DNA of 64,000 bases, taken from positions 372,001 to 436,000 of the forward strand of contig NZ_CADIKM010000002.1 of assembly GCF_902859895.1 (NCBI RefSeq), written 5' to 3'. The notes below the pieces were generated by a model. It made no database searches. It saw only the letters and a program-made list of their open reading frames with translations, and was not told the origin of the DNA. The stretch is from Pararobbsia alpina (GTDB taxonomy: Bacteria > Pseudomonadota > Gammaproteobacteria > Burkholderiales > Burkholderiaceae). This document shows, in pieces, positions 26,721 to 35,640 of the stretch (the first letter of the stretch is position 1; every line of letters starts with the position of its first letter). The position numbers were made by a program, and so were the translations under genes.

Positions 26721-27392
26721 ATGACGCGACGTTCCACCGCCGCGCGCTTCGCTTGCGGCGCGTTTGCCCTGATTGCCCTGACTCTGATCGCCGGCTGCCA
26801 TGACAAGAGCCAGGACGCCGGCCAAGAGAATTTCACGGCCACCATCAATGACTTCCTCGCCCAGCGCGGCCACCTGTGTCTCGCCAAGTACGACTGGCCG
26901 ATCTACACGACGACGGACGACATGGCCGCTGGTACCCGCGACGCGCAACAAATGCCAGTGCTCGAGAAACTTGGCCTGGTCGCAGGCAAGAACGTGGTTG
27001 TCGAACGCACCGACGAGACCGGCAAAAAGATTACCGCGAACGCTCGCCAGTATCAGTTGACGGCCGAAGGTCAGAAGTACTATTTACATATTCCGGAAGT
27101 GATCGCGACCGGTACCTCGCGCGTCACGCACCCGGCCGATTTCTGCGCCGCCACGCTCTCGCTCGACAAGGTAGTGGGTTGGGAACGGCCTGTGCAAGTG
27201 GACGGCAAGACCGCCACCTCGGTTCTCTATACCTACAAGATCGATCCGGCGCCCTGGGCGAAGGATGCCGACGCACAGCGCGTGTTCCCGATGATCAAGC
27301 GCGTGATCGAAGGCGCGGGCACGATGCAGTTGCGCGAAGGCGTGCATTTGACGCCGAAGGGCTGGGTCTCCGACGAGGTCTTCCAGCGCTGA
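26721..27392 (+). CDS. Uncharacterised lipoprotein, third gene of the surface cluster
   Basis: A 223-residue protein with a signal peptide and lipobox IAGC (about residues 24-27). The rest is soluble and contains one Cys pair (HLCLAKYDWP and ADFCAATLSL) that could form a disulfide. No family is recognised. It follows the phosphoesterase and peroxidase genes on the same strand and shares their lipoprotein export, which suggests a common surface process. ATG 26,721 lies after a weak purine stretch. Confidence 0.75.
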   Translation: MTRRSTAARFACGAFALIALTLIAGCHDKSQDAGQENFTATINDFLAQRGHLCLAKYDWPIYTTTDDMAAGTRDAQQMPVLEKLGLVAGKNVVVERTDETGKKITANARQYQLTAEGQKYYLHIPEVIATGTSRVTHPADFCAATLSLDKVVGWERPVQVDGKTATSVLYTYKIDPAPWAKDADAQRVFPMIKRVIEGAGTMQLREGVHLTPKGWVSDEVFQR

Positions 27393-27434
27393 AACCCAGC
27401 GGGCGGGGCAGGCGCTCAGCCGCCCCGCAGGTCG

Positions 27435-28328
27435 TCAGGCCTGATCGCGCGACACGAAGCGGCGCGTGCGGATCCATTTGGTGGCCACCCATTTTTCGCC
27501 CGCCCGCAGCGGCGTGCTCGCATGCAGCGAGCTCGGATCGGTATGCCCGAACCGGTTGCAATATTCGAAGTAAAGCGCCTGGCCACGCCGCGGCGTCACC
27601 GACCAGCCAAGCTGCGGAAAGGTCGTTTCACCGCCGCCGCCTTCCACATCGTTCAGATACATCAGCAGCGTGCCCACGCGCTGGCCGCTGCGCGCAATCG
27701 ATTCGCGACTGGCCTGATTGCCCGCCATAAGGTAATCGACATGTGGTGCGAATTCGGCGCCCACTTCGTAATTCAACATTTGCAAGCCTTCGCCGTTCTC
27801 GGCCGGCAGCCCGGTGAGGGCCGCGATGCGTTCCTCGAGGCGGGCGATCAATGGTGTTTCCCCGAGACGAAAAAACATGCCGTGGCTGCTGCGGTGACCG
27901 GCCACGATATTGCGACCCGTGACACGGTCGACCACGGTCGAACGATCCAGACGTGGGCGCGCCAGCGCGATCAGTTGCTCGCATTCGCTTGCGGTGAGCA
28001 GATTGGCCAACAGCACCGCGGCGGGCCGCTGCATGCGCGCGATCACCTGCACCTGGCGCTCGCCGAGTCGAATCAAAGCACCGTCCGGCACACGTAAAGG
28101 CTCCGGCGCGTAAGTGATGGGCGCGCCGCCGACCTCGAGCGTGGGCCCCGGCATCGGTGTGCCGTGCATCAGCGCCGACGCGACCGCATCGACCATCGCA
28201 GTCGCCAACGCGACCTCGGTTTGTCGGTCGACGAGCTCGCGCACGATCGCCTGCGGCTCCACGCCGCGTGTGAGGTTATGGGCGATCCAGTCGCGCAATT
28301 CGGTGGGAAAGTTGACTACTATGGGCAT
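27435..28328 (-). CDS. Prolyl 4-hydroxylase-type 2-oxoglutarate/Fe(II) oxygenase
   Basis: A 297-residue protein with a C-terminal P4Hc fold. Iron ligands are His and Asp of PHVDYL and the distal His of LHASTPL, and Lys in EKWVATKW binds 2-oxoglutarate. The N-terminal 90 residues form a separate helical domain. It should hydroxylate a protein or peptide side chain, target unknown. The start is taken at ATG 28,328 (MPIVVNFP), the conserved N-terminus as I recall it, rather than TTG 28,370. It is convergent with the lipoprotein gene, 42 bp apart. Confidence 0.85.
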   Translation of the reverse strand: MPIVVNFPTELRDWIAHNLTRGVEPQAIVRELVDRQTEVALATAMVDAVASALMHGTPMPGPTLEVGGAPITYAPEPLRVPDGALIRLGERQVQVIARMQRPAAVLLANLLTASECEQLIALARPRLDRSTVVDRVTGRNIVAGHRSSHGMFFRLGETPLIARLEERIAALTGLPAENGEGLQMLNYEVGAEFAPHVDYLMAGNQASRESIARSGQRVGTLLMYLNDVEGGGGETTFPQLGWSVTPRRGQALYFEYCNRFGHTDPSSLHASTPLRAGEKWVATKWIRTRRFVSRDQA

Positions 28329-29079
28329 CGGAGAGGCAAACAACAGGCGGCAAGTCATCAAGGCTGTCAAATATAGGCAACTGTGTTGTCACGAATATGA
28401 CGCAATCGACTTAATTCCAATCAACGTGGCAGACACCAAGCGCGGCATCTCCAGCTTGGAAGGGGCGCTCCGGTGCACTGCTCAGCACGTGCAGCCCCGC
28501 CACGCGCTTCCGCGCTTTCTCTGCTATCTGTAACTGTCGCGGGTTTATTTCCATCCGCTTCGCATCGCCAAATCCCGCCTTTCCGACGCTTGCCCCACCT
28601 TGATCGGCAATCGCGATCGGAAGATCCGTGATAACCCGCGAATCCGCCGATAGGCGCGCAGTGCACGCGCCTACGTCACGTCGCATGAATACAACGCTCA
28701 TCGAAAGCGTTTGCGACGCATACCCTCAATTACTGCCCCGGCAGATATCCAATTATGAGATTCAAATTCAATAAGTAACCTGTTTATTATCTACGAGTTA
28801 ATGTCTTTTCAATTCTTACAACGCATTGTTTATAAAGGATTCGTGATTTACATAATCGCTTAACTCGTCTGAATGGAACGTCGTACAGCATCCCGTAAGG
28901 CTCCGCAAGCACATGATTGAACAGCGTTTTCCCTAGCCCATAACGTCGGCATTCAAAAAAAATGCGAAACCTATAATTGCGCCGGAATGTGAAAGAGACA
29001 TTTCATGGACAGATTCCTGGCGGTTGGAAAATGCCGCCATTCGGGGCGCTACCCGCGTTTTAATCTTCGAGGAGACGCA
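28329..29079. other. Long intergenic region before the second porin
   Basis: No gene is supported. A hairpin with 8-bp arms (TAGGCGCG/CGCGCCTA, 28,651-28,673) is present. From about 28,720 to 28,990 the sequence is clearly AT-rich, fitting a regulated porin promoter. A 96-codon minus-strand reading (28,411-28,701) matches no family I know. Confidence 0.4.
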
Positions 29080-30234
29080 ATGAAAAAAGTTGTTCTGACC
29101 ATGTCGCTGCTGGCGATCGCGGCCGCCGCTCAAGCGCAAAGCAGTGTGACTCTGTATGGCCGTATCGATAACGGCATTCAGTACGAAAACGGCCTGCCGC
29201 AAGGCCACAAGATCAGCGCGGAAAGCGGCGATTGGGGCTGCTCCTGGTTCGGTATGCAAGGCGCTGAAGACATCGGCGGCGGTACGCAAGTCATCTTCCA
29301 ATTGGAAGGTCAGTTGAATACGCAGAACGGCCAATCGGCCGGCGCACTGTTTGGTCGTCACGCGACGATCGGCTTTACGAACGGCAACTACGGTACGTTC
29401 AAGTTGGGTAACCTCGGTGCCGGCGAACTGTCGCAGGACAGCTGGGGCGTCGACCCGCAGGTCATGCAGCGTTACGCCATCTCGACGCTCGTGCGTGGTC
29501 GTAACTGGGCGAGTGCGGCCAACGGTTTCGAATACACGTCGCCGAATTTCTTCGGCCTGACCCTCAAGGGCCAGTACGACATAACCAATAACTACAACTG
29601 GAATTCGGCAGGTACCGGCGCAGGAACGGGTAGTACCGTGGGCTCGGCGCAAGGCCGTACCGACGGTATCGAAGCCGTCTACGACATTGGCGCCCTCGAA
29701 CTGCGCGGGATCTACGACGAAGTACGCAGCGCCAACGGTACGTTCGACAACGTCTACACGCATTCGCGTTCGGCGCTCGGCGGCGGTACCTACACGCTGG
29801 GTCCGGTCAAGTTCTACGCAGGCTACCAACACCTGAATGCACCGCAGGCTACCGACGCGTCCATGGGCTTCGCCGGCGGGCTACCGGCCGGCACCACGGC
29901 TCCGACTTCGGTCGACCACGAATGGTTCGGTGTGGCATGGCAGGCGACGGCTGCAGCAGCTCTGACGGGCGCGATCTTCCATGCGAACGCCAACAACGGC
30001 AACGGCAATGCGACGATGTACACGCTGGCCGCGACGTACAACCTGTCCAAGCGCACGTTCCTGTACACGGAATTTGGCTACATCCACAACAGCTCGACGT
30101 CGAACGTCGATCTGGGCAACGATGCCTTCGGTCCGAACACGAACCAGTCGGTATCGCCGAACGCCAGCACCACCAACCCGAACTACGGTCACAGCCAGAC
30201 CGGCGTGTTCGCTGGGATCATGACCGGGTTCTAA
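29080..30234 (+). CDS. Gram-negative porin
   Basis: A 384-residue outer-membrane porin. The signal peptide MKKVVLTMSLLAIAAAAQA precedes QSSVTLYGRIDNGIQYENG. The terminal Phe (AGIMTGF) and many aromatic beta strands are as in beta-proteobacterial porins. GAGGAG lies 6 nt before ATG 29,080, which settles the start. It is distinct in sequence from the porin at 20,574 (loops differ), so not a recent duplicate. A strong terminator follows. Confidence 0.93.
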   Translation: MKKVVLTMSLLAIAAAAQAQSSVTLYGRIDNGIQYENGLPQGHKISAESGDWGCSWFGMQGAEDIGGGTQVIFQLEGQLNTQNGQSAGALFGRHATIGFTNGNYGTFKLGNLGAGELSQDSWGVDPQVMQRYAISTLVRGRNWASAANGFEYTSPNFFGLTLKGQYDITNNYNWNSAGTGAGTGSTVGSAQGRTDGIEAVYDIGALELRGIYDEVRSANGTFDNVYTHSRSALGGGTYTLGPVKFYAGYQHLNAPQATDASMGFAGGLPAGTTAPTSVDHEWFGVAWQATAAAALTGAIFHANANNGNGNATMYTLAATYNLSKRTFLYTEFGYIHNSSTSNVDLGNDAFGPNTNQSVSPNASTTNPNYGHSQTGVFAGIMTGF

Positions 30235-30634
30235 GCAAGACTCTCCGCAGCACCCTGTAGGGCGAAAAGTGTTAAGAAAATAAGTCGTACTTCTTGATTC
30301 GAAATGTATCGAAGGACCGGTGTGACGCTACCCCAGCAGCGTCGCACCGGTTTTTTTTGTTTCTGCGTTCTGAAATTAACCGGCGGGATTGGGGAATTTA
30401 TTTAAAGGGTCCATCCGAATGGCTGGCGGCATTCAACGCGGTCTACAATCCCTGACCGACCTGCCTTGCTGAATGAAGGCGATGCAGGCCGTTCGCGAAC
30501 CCGCCCGACCGTGGAAAGCCGGCCGGGAGGGCCAACCGCGACGTCATCGCGCAGCGTACAGGCGCAACCGTTCGTCAACCGGAAAAGGGCATGCTGTCAG
30601 GGCTGTCCAAGTATCGAATTCAGGAGACATGGAG
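30235..30634. other. Intergenic before the ABC ATPase gene
   Basis: It contains the porin terminator and about 270 further bases. An in-frame extension of the ATPase reading from 30,473 is present but not protein-like, so this is treated as leader. Confidence 0.4.
30316..30358 (+). terminator. Strong terminator after the porin
   Basis: A stem of ACCGGTGTGACGCT with AGCGTCGCACCGGT (one mismatch) is followed by eight T. Confidence 0.92.
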
Positions 30635-31753
30635 ATGGGTGAACTCGTTTTGCGCAACGTCGAGAAGTCATACGGCGAGGGTCCGAAGGTAATCCAGGGC
30701 GTGAATCTGGAGATCCCGGATGGTCAATTCACCGTATTTGTCGGCCCCTCGGGCTGCGGCAAATCGACCATGCTCCGGATGATTGCCGGACTGGAAACGG
30801 TAACGGGTGGCGACATCTTTATCGATGGGGAACGCGTCAATGATCTGCCGCCGGCGAATCGCGGTATTTCGATGGTGTTCCAGAACTATGCCTTGTATCC
30901 CCACATGACCGTGGCCGAGAACATGGGCTTTTCGCTCAAGCTCGCGGGGGCTTCGAAAAAGGAAATGCAGGACGCAGTCGGGCGTGCGGCGGAGATCCTG
31001 CAGATCGGCCATCTGCTTGAACGCAAACCGAAGGCTTTGTCGGGCGGTCAGCGTCAGCGTGTCGCGATCGGCCGCGCGATCGTGCGCAAGCCGCGCGTGT
31101 TCCTGTTCGACGAGCCGCTGTCGAATCTCGACGCAGCGCTGCGCGTGCAGATGCGGATCGAACTCGCGAAGCTTCACCGTGATCTCGGGACGACCATGAT
31201 TTACGTGACCCATGATCAGGTCGAGGCGATGACGCTCGGCGAACAGATCGTCGTGTTCAACAAGGGCAATATCGAGCAGGTCGGCGCGCCGCTTGAACTC
31301 TACGATCGGCCGGCCAATCGCTTTGTCGGCGGCTTCCTGGGTTCGCCGCAAATGAATATGCTGCCGGCCACACTGGTCTCGCAAAACGACGCCGAGACGG
31401 TTATCGGCCTCGACGGCGGCGCGGGCCGCCTTATCATGCCTGGCCGTTCGGACAGCTCGTTGGCCGGTGAAATCACCCTTGGCGTACGTCCGGAGCATCT
31501 GAGTGTCGCGCTCGCAGGCCAGGGTTTTGCGGCGAAGGTGGAACTGCTCGAGCACCTCGGCGACATCTCGATTCTCCATGCGCGTATCGATGGCGTTTCG
31601 AAGACTGTGTCGCTGAAGGTCGACAAGAAAGTCGCCGAGCTCGCGATCGGCGCGCCGATCGGAATCAGCGCGCAACCGGGAGTCGCAGTCGTATTCGATT
31701 CGACGGGCCGCGCCGTGAAGTTCGATCGGGGCGAGACGCGTCGCGCGGCTTGA
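30635..31753 (+). CDS. Sugar ABC transporter ATPase (UgpC/MalK family), solo gene
   Basis: A 372-residue ATPase with Walker A GPSGCGKST (about 36-44), Q-loop VFQNYALYPHM, signature LSGGQRQR, Walker B VFLFDEP and switch THDQ. A C-terminal TOBE/OB domain (about 235-372) marks the MalK/UgpC group that energises carbohydrate importers. No permease or binding-protein gene is near. It may serve several importers, as MsmX does in Bacillus. AGGAG is placed 8 nt before ATG 30,635, better than ATG 30,629. Confidence 0.92.
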   Translation: MGELVLRNVEKSYGEGPKVIQGVNLEIPDGQFTVFVGPSGCGKSTMLRMIAGLETVTGGDIFIDGERVNDLPPANRGISMVFQNYALYPHMTVAENMGFSLKLAGASKKEMQDAVGRAAEILQIGHLLERKPKALSGGQRQRVAIGRAIVRKPRVFLFDEPLSNLDAALRVQMRIELAKLHRDLGTTMIYVTHDQVEAMTLGEQIVVFNKGNIEQVGAPLELYDRPANRFVGGFLGSPQMNMLPATLVSQNDAETVIGLDGGAGRLIMPGRSDSSLAGEITLGVRPEHLSVALAGQGFAAKVELLEHLGDISILHARIDGVSKTVSLKVDKKVAELAIGAPIGISAQPGVAVVFDSTGRAVKFDRGETRRAA

Positions 31754-31781
31754 GGTCGATTCACCCGGACTTTCCGTGAGA

Positions 31782-31808
31782 TCCCGCGCGCCCTGAGGTG
31801 CGCGGGAA
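31782..31808 (+). terminator. GC-rich hairpin after the ATPase gene
   Basis: TCCCGCGC pairs with GCGCGGGA over a 10-nt loop. No clear T run follows. Confidence 0.35.
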
Positions 31809-31850
31809 GATCTGAGACGACTGGGACCCGCACACCCCCCAGAGGCGGAA

Positions 31851-32084
31851 ATGGAAAAGCGAGTATCGAAGACTGTATTCAAGGCCAAGGCCTGTGAATA
31901 CCTGCGGCATGTCGAGACGCTGGGCGAGACCGTCATCGTGACGGATCGTGGCGAACCGACGGTCGAAATCCGGCCCTACCGTCGGTTGCAAAAGAGCCCG
32001 CTCGATGTGCTTCGCGCGTCGATCGTGCATTTCAATGAACTCGATGAGCCGCTCGCCGCGCTCGGCAGCGAGAAGGGTGAATGA
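31851..32084 (+). CDS. Phd/YefM-family antitoxin
   Basis: A 77-residue protein with the Phd N-terminal DNA-binding fold (VSKTVFKAKACEYLRHVETLGETVIVTDRGEPTV, described here in parts: FKAKACEYL and VIVTDRGEP). The short C-terminal tail would cover the toxin. It overlaps the PIN gene as ATGA, the normal operon arrangement. It probably represses its own promoter. Confidence 0.88.
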   Translation: MEKRVSKTVFKAKACEYLRHVETLGETVIVTDRGEPTVEIRPYRRLQKSPLDVLRASIVHFNELDEPLAALGSEKGE

Positions 32085-32470
32085 TTACGCTGGACACTCA
32101 CGCCCTTGTCTGCTGGCTGAGCGGGCGTAGATCCCTGAGCAAGATGGCGCGAGAAGCGATCGAGAAAGAGTTGAATGGTGGTGAGATCCTGATTTCGGCC
32201 ATCAGTGCGCTCGAAGTGTCCGATCTCGTCGAGAGCGGGCAACTGGTGCTTTCGATGGATACGCCAAGCTGGCTCGCAACCGTTGCGTCCATCGAAGGCG
32301 TGCGCATTGTGCCGGTCGACACCGAAATCGCGTTTCGCGCGGCCCGGCTTTCCCCGACCCTGCTCTCGAACCAGAGAATCATTGTTGCCACGGCACGCAC
32401 CTTCGGCGGTGCACTCGTCACGCAGAACCCCAAGGTTCGTGCGCTGACCCATGTGGAAACCATCTGGTAA
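32081..32470 (+). CDS. PIN-domain (VapC-like) toxin with altered active site
   Basis: A 129-residue PIN-domain protein. Asp5 (LDTHAL) and Glu45 (SALEVS) of the acidic site are present. The third acid, expected as the D of a DPADR-like motif, is replaced: the region reads SNQRIIVATA with Gln98 at that place. The acid of the VTAD-type motif is Asn116 (VTQNPK). PIN RNases need three or four acids for Mg2+, so activity may be lost or reduced. The antitoxin gene upstream is intact. Family call is firm, loss of function is inferred. Confidence 0.85.
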   Translation: MITLDTHALVCWLSGRRSLSKMAREAIEKELNGGEILISAISALEVSDLVESGQLVLSMDTPSWLATVASIEGVRIVPVDTEIAFRAARLSPTLLSNQRIIVATARTFGGALVTQNPKVRALTHVETIW

Positions 32471-32803
32471 CAATGACTTCCCGCTTGTTGGGATCCGCTG
32501 CTAACTCCCGCTGACAACCGTTGCTATTCTGATGAATTAAACAGATGAAACGGTTGTGCGCGTGCGCATCTGCGTCTATCTCTGCCAAACTAACGCTTTC
32601 GTCAGAGGCTTGTCGCGATGAGTCGCATGCGGCAGTGAACTCGCGAGTTTCAGTGCGATATTCCGGTCGTACTTACCGCCAATAGCCTCCCGCCCCGATT
32701 TTATCGGCGGCGTGTCATCCGCCACCGGTGGGCATACGTTTGCCTTCCTATTCGGCGCCAGATGGGACAGGTGTGTCGACCAAGTACGCTGCGGGAGTAC
32801 CAA
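32471..32803. other. Intergenic before the MFS gene
   Basis: No gene, repeat or clear promoter is seen in these 333 bases. Confidence 0.4.
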
Positions 32804-34294
32804 GTGGGTCAGGGCCATAAATATCTGAAGCTGCTGCGCTTGCCGGGGTTCACCTCGATGGCGATCGCGATGTTCGTGCTCGGTACGGCTTTATCGTTCA
32901 CCGCCCCGTATGTATCGCTCTACGGCGTCAATCATGCTCATATGTCGCCGGGCCGCCTGGGCTTCTTCATGACCATGATGGCCATTTCGGGCGTCGTGAT
33001 CAGCCGCTACATGGGCAAGCGCTCGGATGCAGCGCCCAACCGCCGCCCTTACGTGCTTGCCGCCAATTTTGCCGCCGTGATCGGCTATGCTGGCATGGGA
33101 CTGACCAGCAATTATTGGCTGATCCTCATACTTGGCTGCGTGTTTCTCGGAATTGCTGCCGCCACCTTGCCGCAGATGTTTTCATATTCGAAGACCGCGC
33201 TCGCCTTTTCCGATAGCGAGGAAGAGGATCTCGGCAGCGCCGCGCTGCGAACGCTGGTTTCGATTGCCTGGGTGTTTGGACCCTCGATCGGCGCGATTCT
33301 TCTCAGTTTGCTTGATTTTGACGGCCTGTTCGGTATCGCCGCGGGCTGCTTCGCGACGGCAGGCTTGCTGGTTTTCTATGCAAAGATGCAGCCTCCCACG
33401 CCGGCTCATCATGCCCGCCCGCCGCCCGCTGTACCCTTCGATAGCGCGTTGGTGGATCTGTCGGTTCCTGAGCGTTCGACCGTAGATGCGGATGTGCCGG
33501 CTCCCGGTAAGACCTCGGCGATCGCTGCCTCGCGTGCATCTGCGTCTGCATTGCCGTCGAATATATCTCGCTCCGCCAGCTCATCAGCCGCATCACGTTC
33601 TGCCTCAACAGTACTGCCCTCCGCGATGGCCACAGCCTCCACGTCGGCCACGACCGCCGGTCGTCGGGATCTGGTCGTGGCAGATCACGCCTCCCGGGGG
33701 AAGTCTCACCAACGTGCCATCCTGCTGGCCTTCGTCGCCTTCACACTGATCGGGGTGTCGGGTGCCGCCGTAATGATCGCGTTGCCGATTTACATGGTGA
33801 ACGTGCTGCACGGAAACAGCCATCAGGTCGCGATGATGTTCGGGTGGGGAGCGCTGCTCGAAGTACCGATCATGCTTGGCTTTGGCCTGAGTTCGAAGCG
33901 GCTCCCGAAGAGCAAGCTCATCGCGGCCGGCGCCGTGATCCACGTGATCTATTTCATCGGCATCATGCTCGCCGACAGTGCTGAGCACCTGGTGCCGCTG
34001 CAGGCGGCCAATGCGTTTGTCGTGTCGGTGTTCTCATGTCTCGGGATGCAGTACTTCCAGGAGTTGATGCCGAACGAGCCGGGGAGTGCGACGACGCTGT
34101 TCTTCAATACGAACCGGGTTGGGGCGATTCTGGCCGGGGTTCTTGCTGGCTGGATTGCCGGCGTATTCGGCTACCGGTATGTCTTCGTCATGTGCGCGCT
34201 GTTGTCGAGCGCGGCATTCGTCCTGCTGTTCATTCTGGCGCGGCAGGAAAGCCGCTCGCGCTTGCGCTCTGGCGTGGCGAAACTTGCCAATTAA
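32804..34294 (+). CDS. MFS sugar efflux transporter (SET family-like)
   Basis: A 496-residue membrane protein with twelve predicted helices in two halves. The first half starts near FTSMAIAMFVLGTALSF, and the A-loop is RYMGKRSDAAPNRRP. The length and helix order resemble SetA/SetB exporters of glucosides. GTG at 32,804 is preferred because CGGGAG lies 6-7 nt upstream; ATG 32,762 lacks such a site. The central cytoplasmic loop holds a low-complexity Ser/Ala/Thr-rich linker of about 100 residues, far longer than in SetA (total about 392). Confidence 0.85.
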   Translation: MGQGHKYLKLLRLPGFTSMAIAMFVLGTALSFTAPYVSLYGVNHAHMSPGRLGFFMTMMAISGVVISRYMGKRSDAAPNRRPYVLAANFAAVIGYAGMGLTSNYWLILILGCVFLGIAAATLPQMFSYSKTALAFSDSEEEDLGSAALRTLVSIAWVFGPSIGAILLSLLDFDGLFGIAAGCFATAGLLVFYAKMQPPTPAHHARPPPAVPFDSALVDLSVPERSTVDADVPAPGKTSAIAASRASASALPSNISRSASSSAASRSASTVLPSAMATASTSATTAGRRDLVVADHASRGKSHQRAILLAFVAFTLIGVSGAAVMIALPIYMVNVLHGNSHQVAMMFGWGALLEVPIMLGFGLSSKRLPKSKLIAAGAVIHVIYFIGIMLADSAEHLVPLQAANAFVVSVFSCLGMQYFQELMPNEPGSATTLFFNTNRVGAILAGVLAGWIAGVFGYRYVFVMCALLSSAAFVLLFILARQESRSRLRSGVAKLAN

Positions 34295-34380
34295 GCGGTT
34301 TGCGATTACCGTGCATGCGCTGATAGTAAGTGTGAATCAGTGTCCGACACGATTCGCGAATAGTCGTAAATAGGCGCGTC

Positions 34381-34407
34381 AAGGCCGATCCGGAGGGGAT
34401 CAGCCTT
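34381..34407 (+). terminator. Hairpin after the MFS gene
   Basis: AAGGC-c-GATCC and GGATC-a-GCCTT pair over five bases, about 90 bp after the stop. T run is weak. Confidence 0.45.
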
Positions 34408-34504
34408 AATGGTTTATCCGTACCTAGCCTAGCGATTCAAATCAACCATCCGGTTTGCATCGAGCGTCGGCGGAGACCGACTCTGCGCGCCACCCGCCTG
34501 TCGC

Positions 34505-34852
34505 CTATTGCCGGATAAACTGATCGGTGGTCCAGAGCCCCTGCGTATCCGTGTTGGATGCGCCGACGAACTCGATGTCATGCCCGATTACCCGAATGGC
34601 CCTGAACTCTGTTTCCGGGGGCGTCGCGACACAATCATAGCCAGTGAAAAATTGCTGCGCTTGCCCGGGTTCGCCGGCTTGCGCATGCTTGAAGGCGGCA
34701 TCAAATTTATCTTTCGACAGACAGCCGAACGCATTGTCCTTGAAATGAAAGTTTTGCGCGGGGACGACGTCTTGCGCTTGCGCGACAAGGCCGACACTCA
34801 TCGCGGCGGGCGCCGCCACGACGATCGCAATCAATGCTCGCTTGAGTTTCAT
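34505..34852 (-). CDS. Small exported protein of unknown function
   Basis: A 115-residue protein with a signal peptide (LIAIVVAAPAAMSVGLVAQAQA region, cleavage near residue 27). The mature part has two Cys (FGCLSKD and YDCVATP) that could pair, and ends in GLWTTDQFIRQ. The C-terminal half (IRVIGHDIEFVGASN...GLWTT) has the strand pattern of small SH3-like periplasmic domains. No function is known. CTCCTGAGAG on the plus strand gives a ribosome-binding site reading AGGAG about 7 nt upstream on the minus strand. Confidence 0.75.
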   Translation of the reverse strand: MKLKRALIAIVVAAPAAMSVGLVAQAQDVVPAQNFHFKDNAFGCLSKDKFDAAFKHAQAGEPGQAQQFFTGYDCVATPPETEFRAIRVIGHDIEFVGASNTDTQGLWTTDQFIRQ

Positions 34853-35640
34853 TTTTGTCTCCTGAGAGAGCGAGAGAATGGCATTGAGCTATGTGCTTAT
34901 TCCATTCCGGGTGCCCACATTAGTCATGCTAGGTCATTTGATTAATTCGACAAGCAGTTTAATTGTGCAAGCGCAGCAGGAAATCCGGTGGTTTCTGTAA
35001 GCCGCTAAATGATTGGTGGGCCTGAATATTGTGCGAAGCCGCATAATCAGGGAATACCTTATTGCTAAATTAACACTATTTGACGTTTTGCTGCATACGC
35101 AAATCGGCTGCTTAAGCAGTGTCCGCAGCATTCCGTGAGATCAGCCGGGGAGGCGCGCCGGGCTTTGTCGCAATGCGGCGTTTTCATTGGTACAACTCTG
35201 GATGGACGCATAAACGTCGCAGGACTAAATTTCGATCTGCGGGGAGACCACCCGATTCAAGCGTTCAGCTACAAGAAACGCAAATAAAAAAAAGCCCGAC
35301 GCCTAATGCGTCGGGCTTAAACCGCGTAGTAGAGACACACATACTGCATGGCTCAGGATGCCAAGAGCCGGTTGCAGTCACGCAATAGATGTGCCATTTC
35401 CGCCAGACCTACCCTTTAGTTTCCTGAAGCTTCCCCGCCTGCCGTGCCTCGTCCCGCTAGTCGCTTGTGCGCCGGCTTTAACTCGTATGCGGTCGTCACG
35501 CTGCCTTCGCTGGCTGCCCGCCAATACATCGCGTCAAAAAGACAAAACTCCTGGAAGACCTTACCGGTCCCCTCGCATGGTAAAACTAGGGACCGCGTAG
35601 CGCCGGCTTCCCGCCGTGCCGTGCGCGGCAAGGGAAAGAT
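34853..35640. other. Long intergenic region with an orphan terminator
   Basis: No gene is supported in 788 bases. 34,900-35,110 is AT-rich. A minus-strand terminator lies at 35,285-35,318 although no minus-strand gene precedes it. This suggests a lost gene between it and 35,640. A minus-strand reading over 35,416-35,838 crosses the DUF2939 gene and is not supported. Confidence 0.4.
35285..35318 (-). terminator. Minus-strand terminator without an obvious gene
   Basis: AAGCCCGACGC and GCGTCGGGCTT form a perfect 11-bp stem (loop ctaat). On the minus strand it is followed by nine T. Confidence 0.75.

Noticed and set aside
28411-28701. 96-codon minus-strand gene
   Set aside because: No family, no ribosome-binding site and mixed composition; kept as intergenic.
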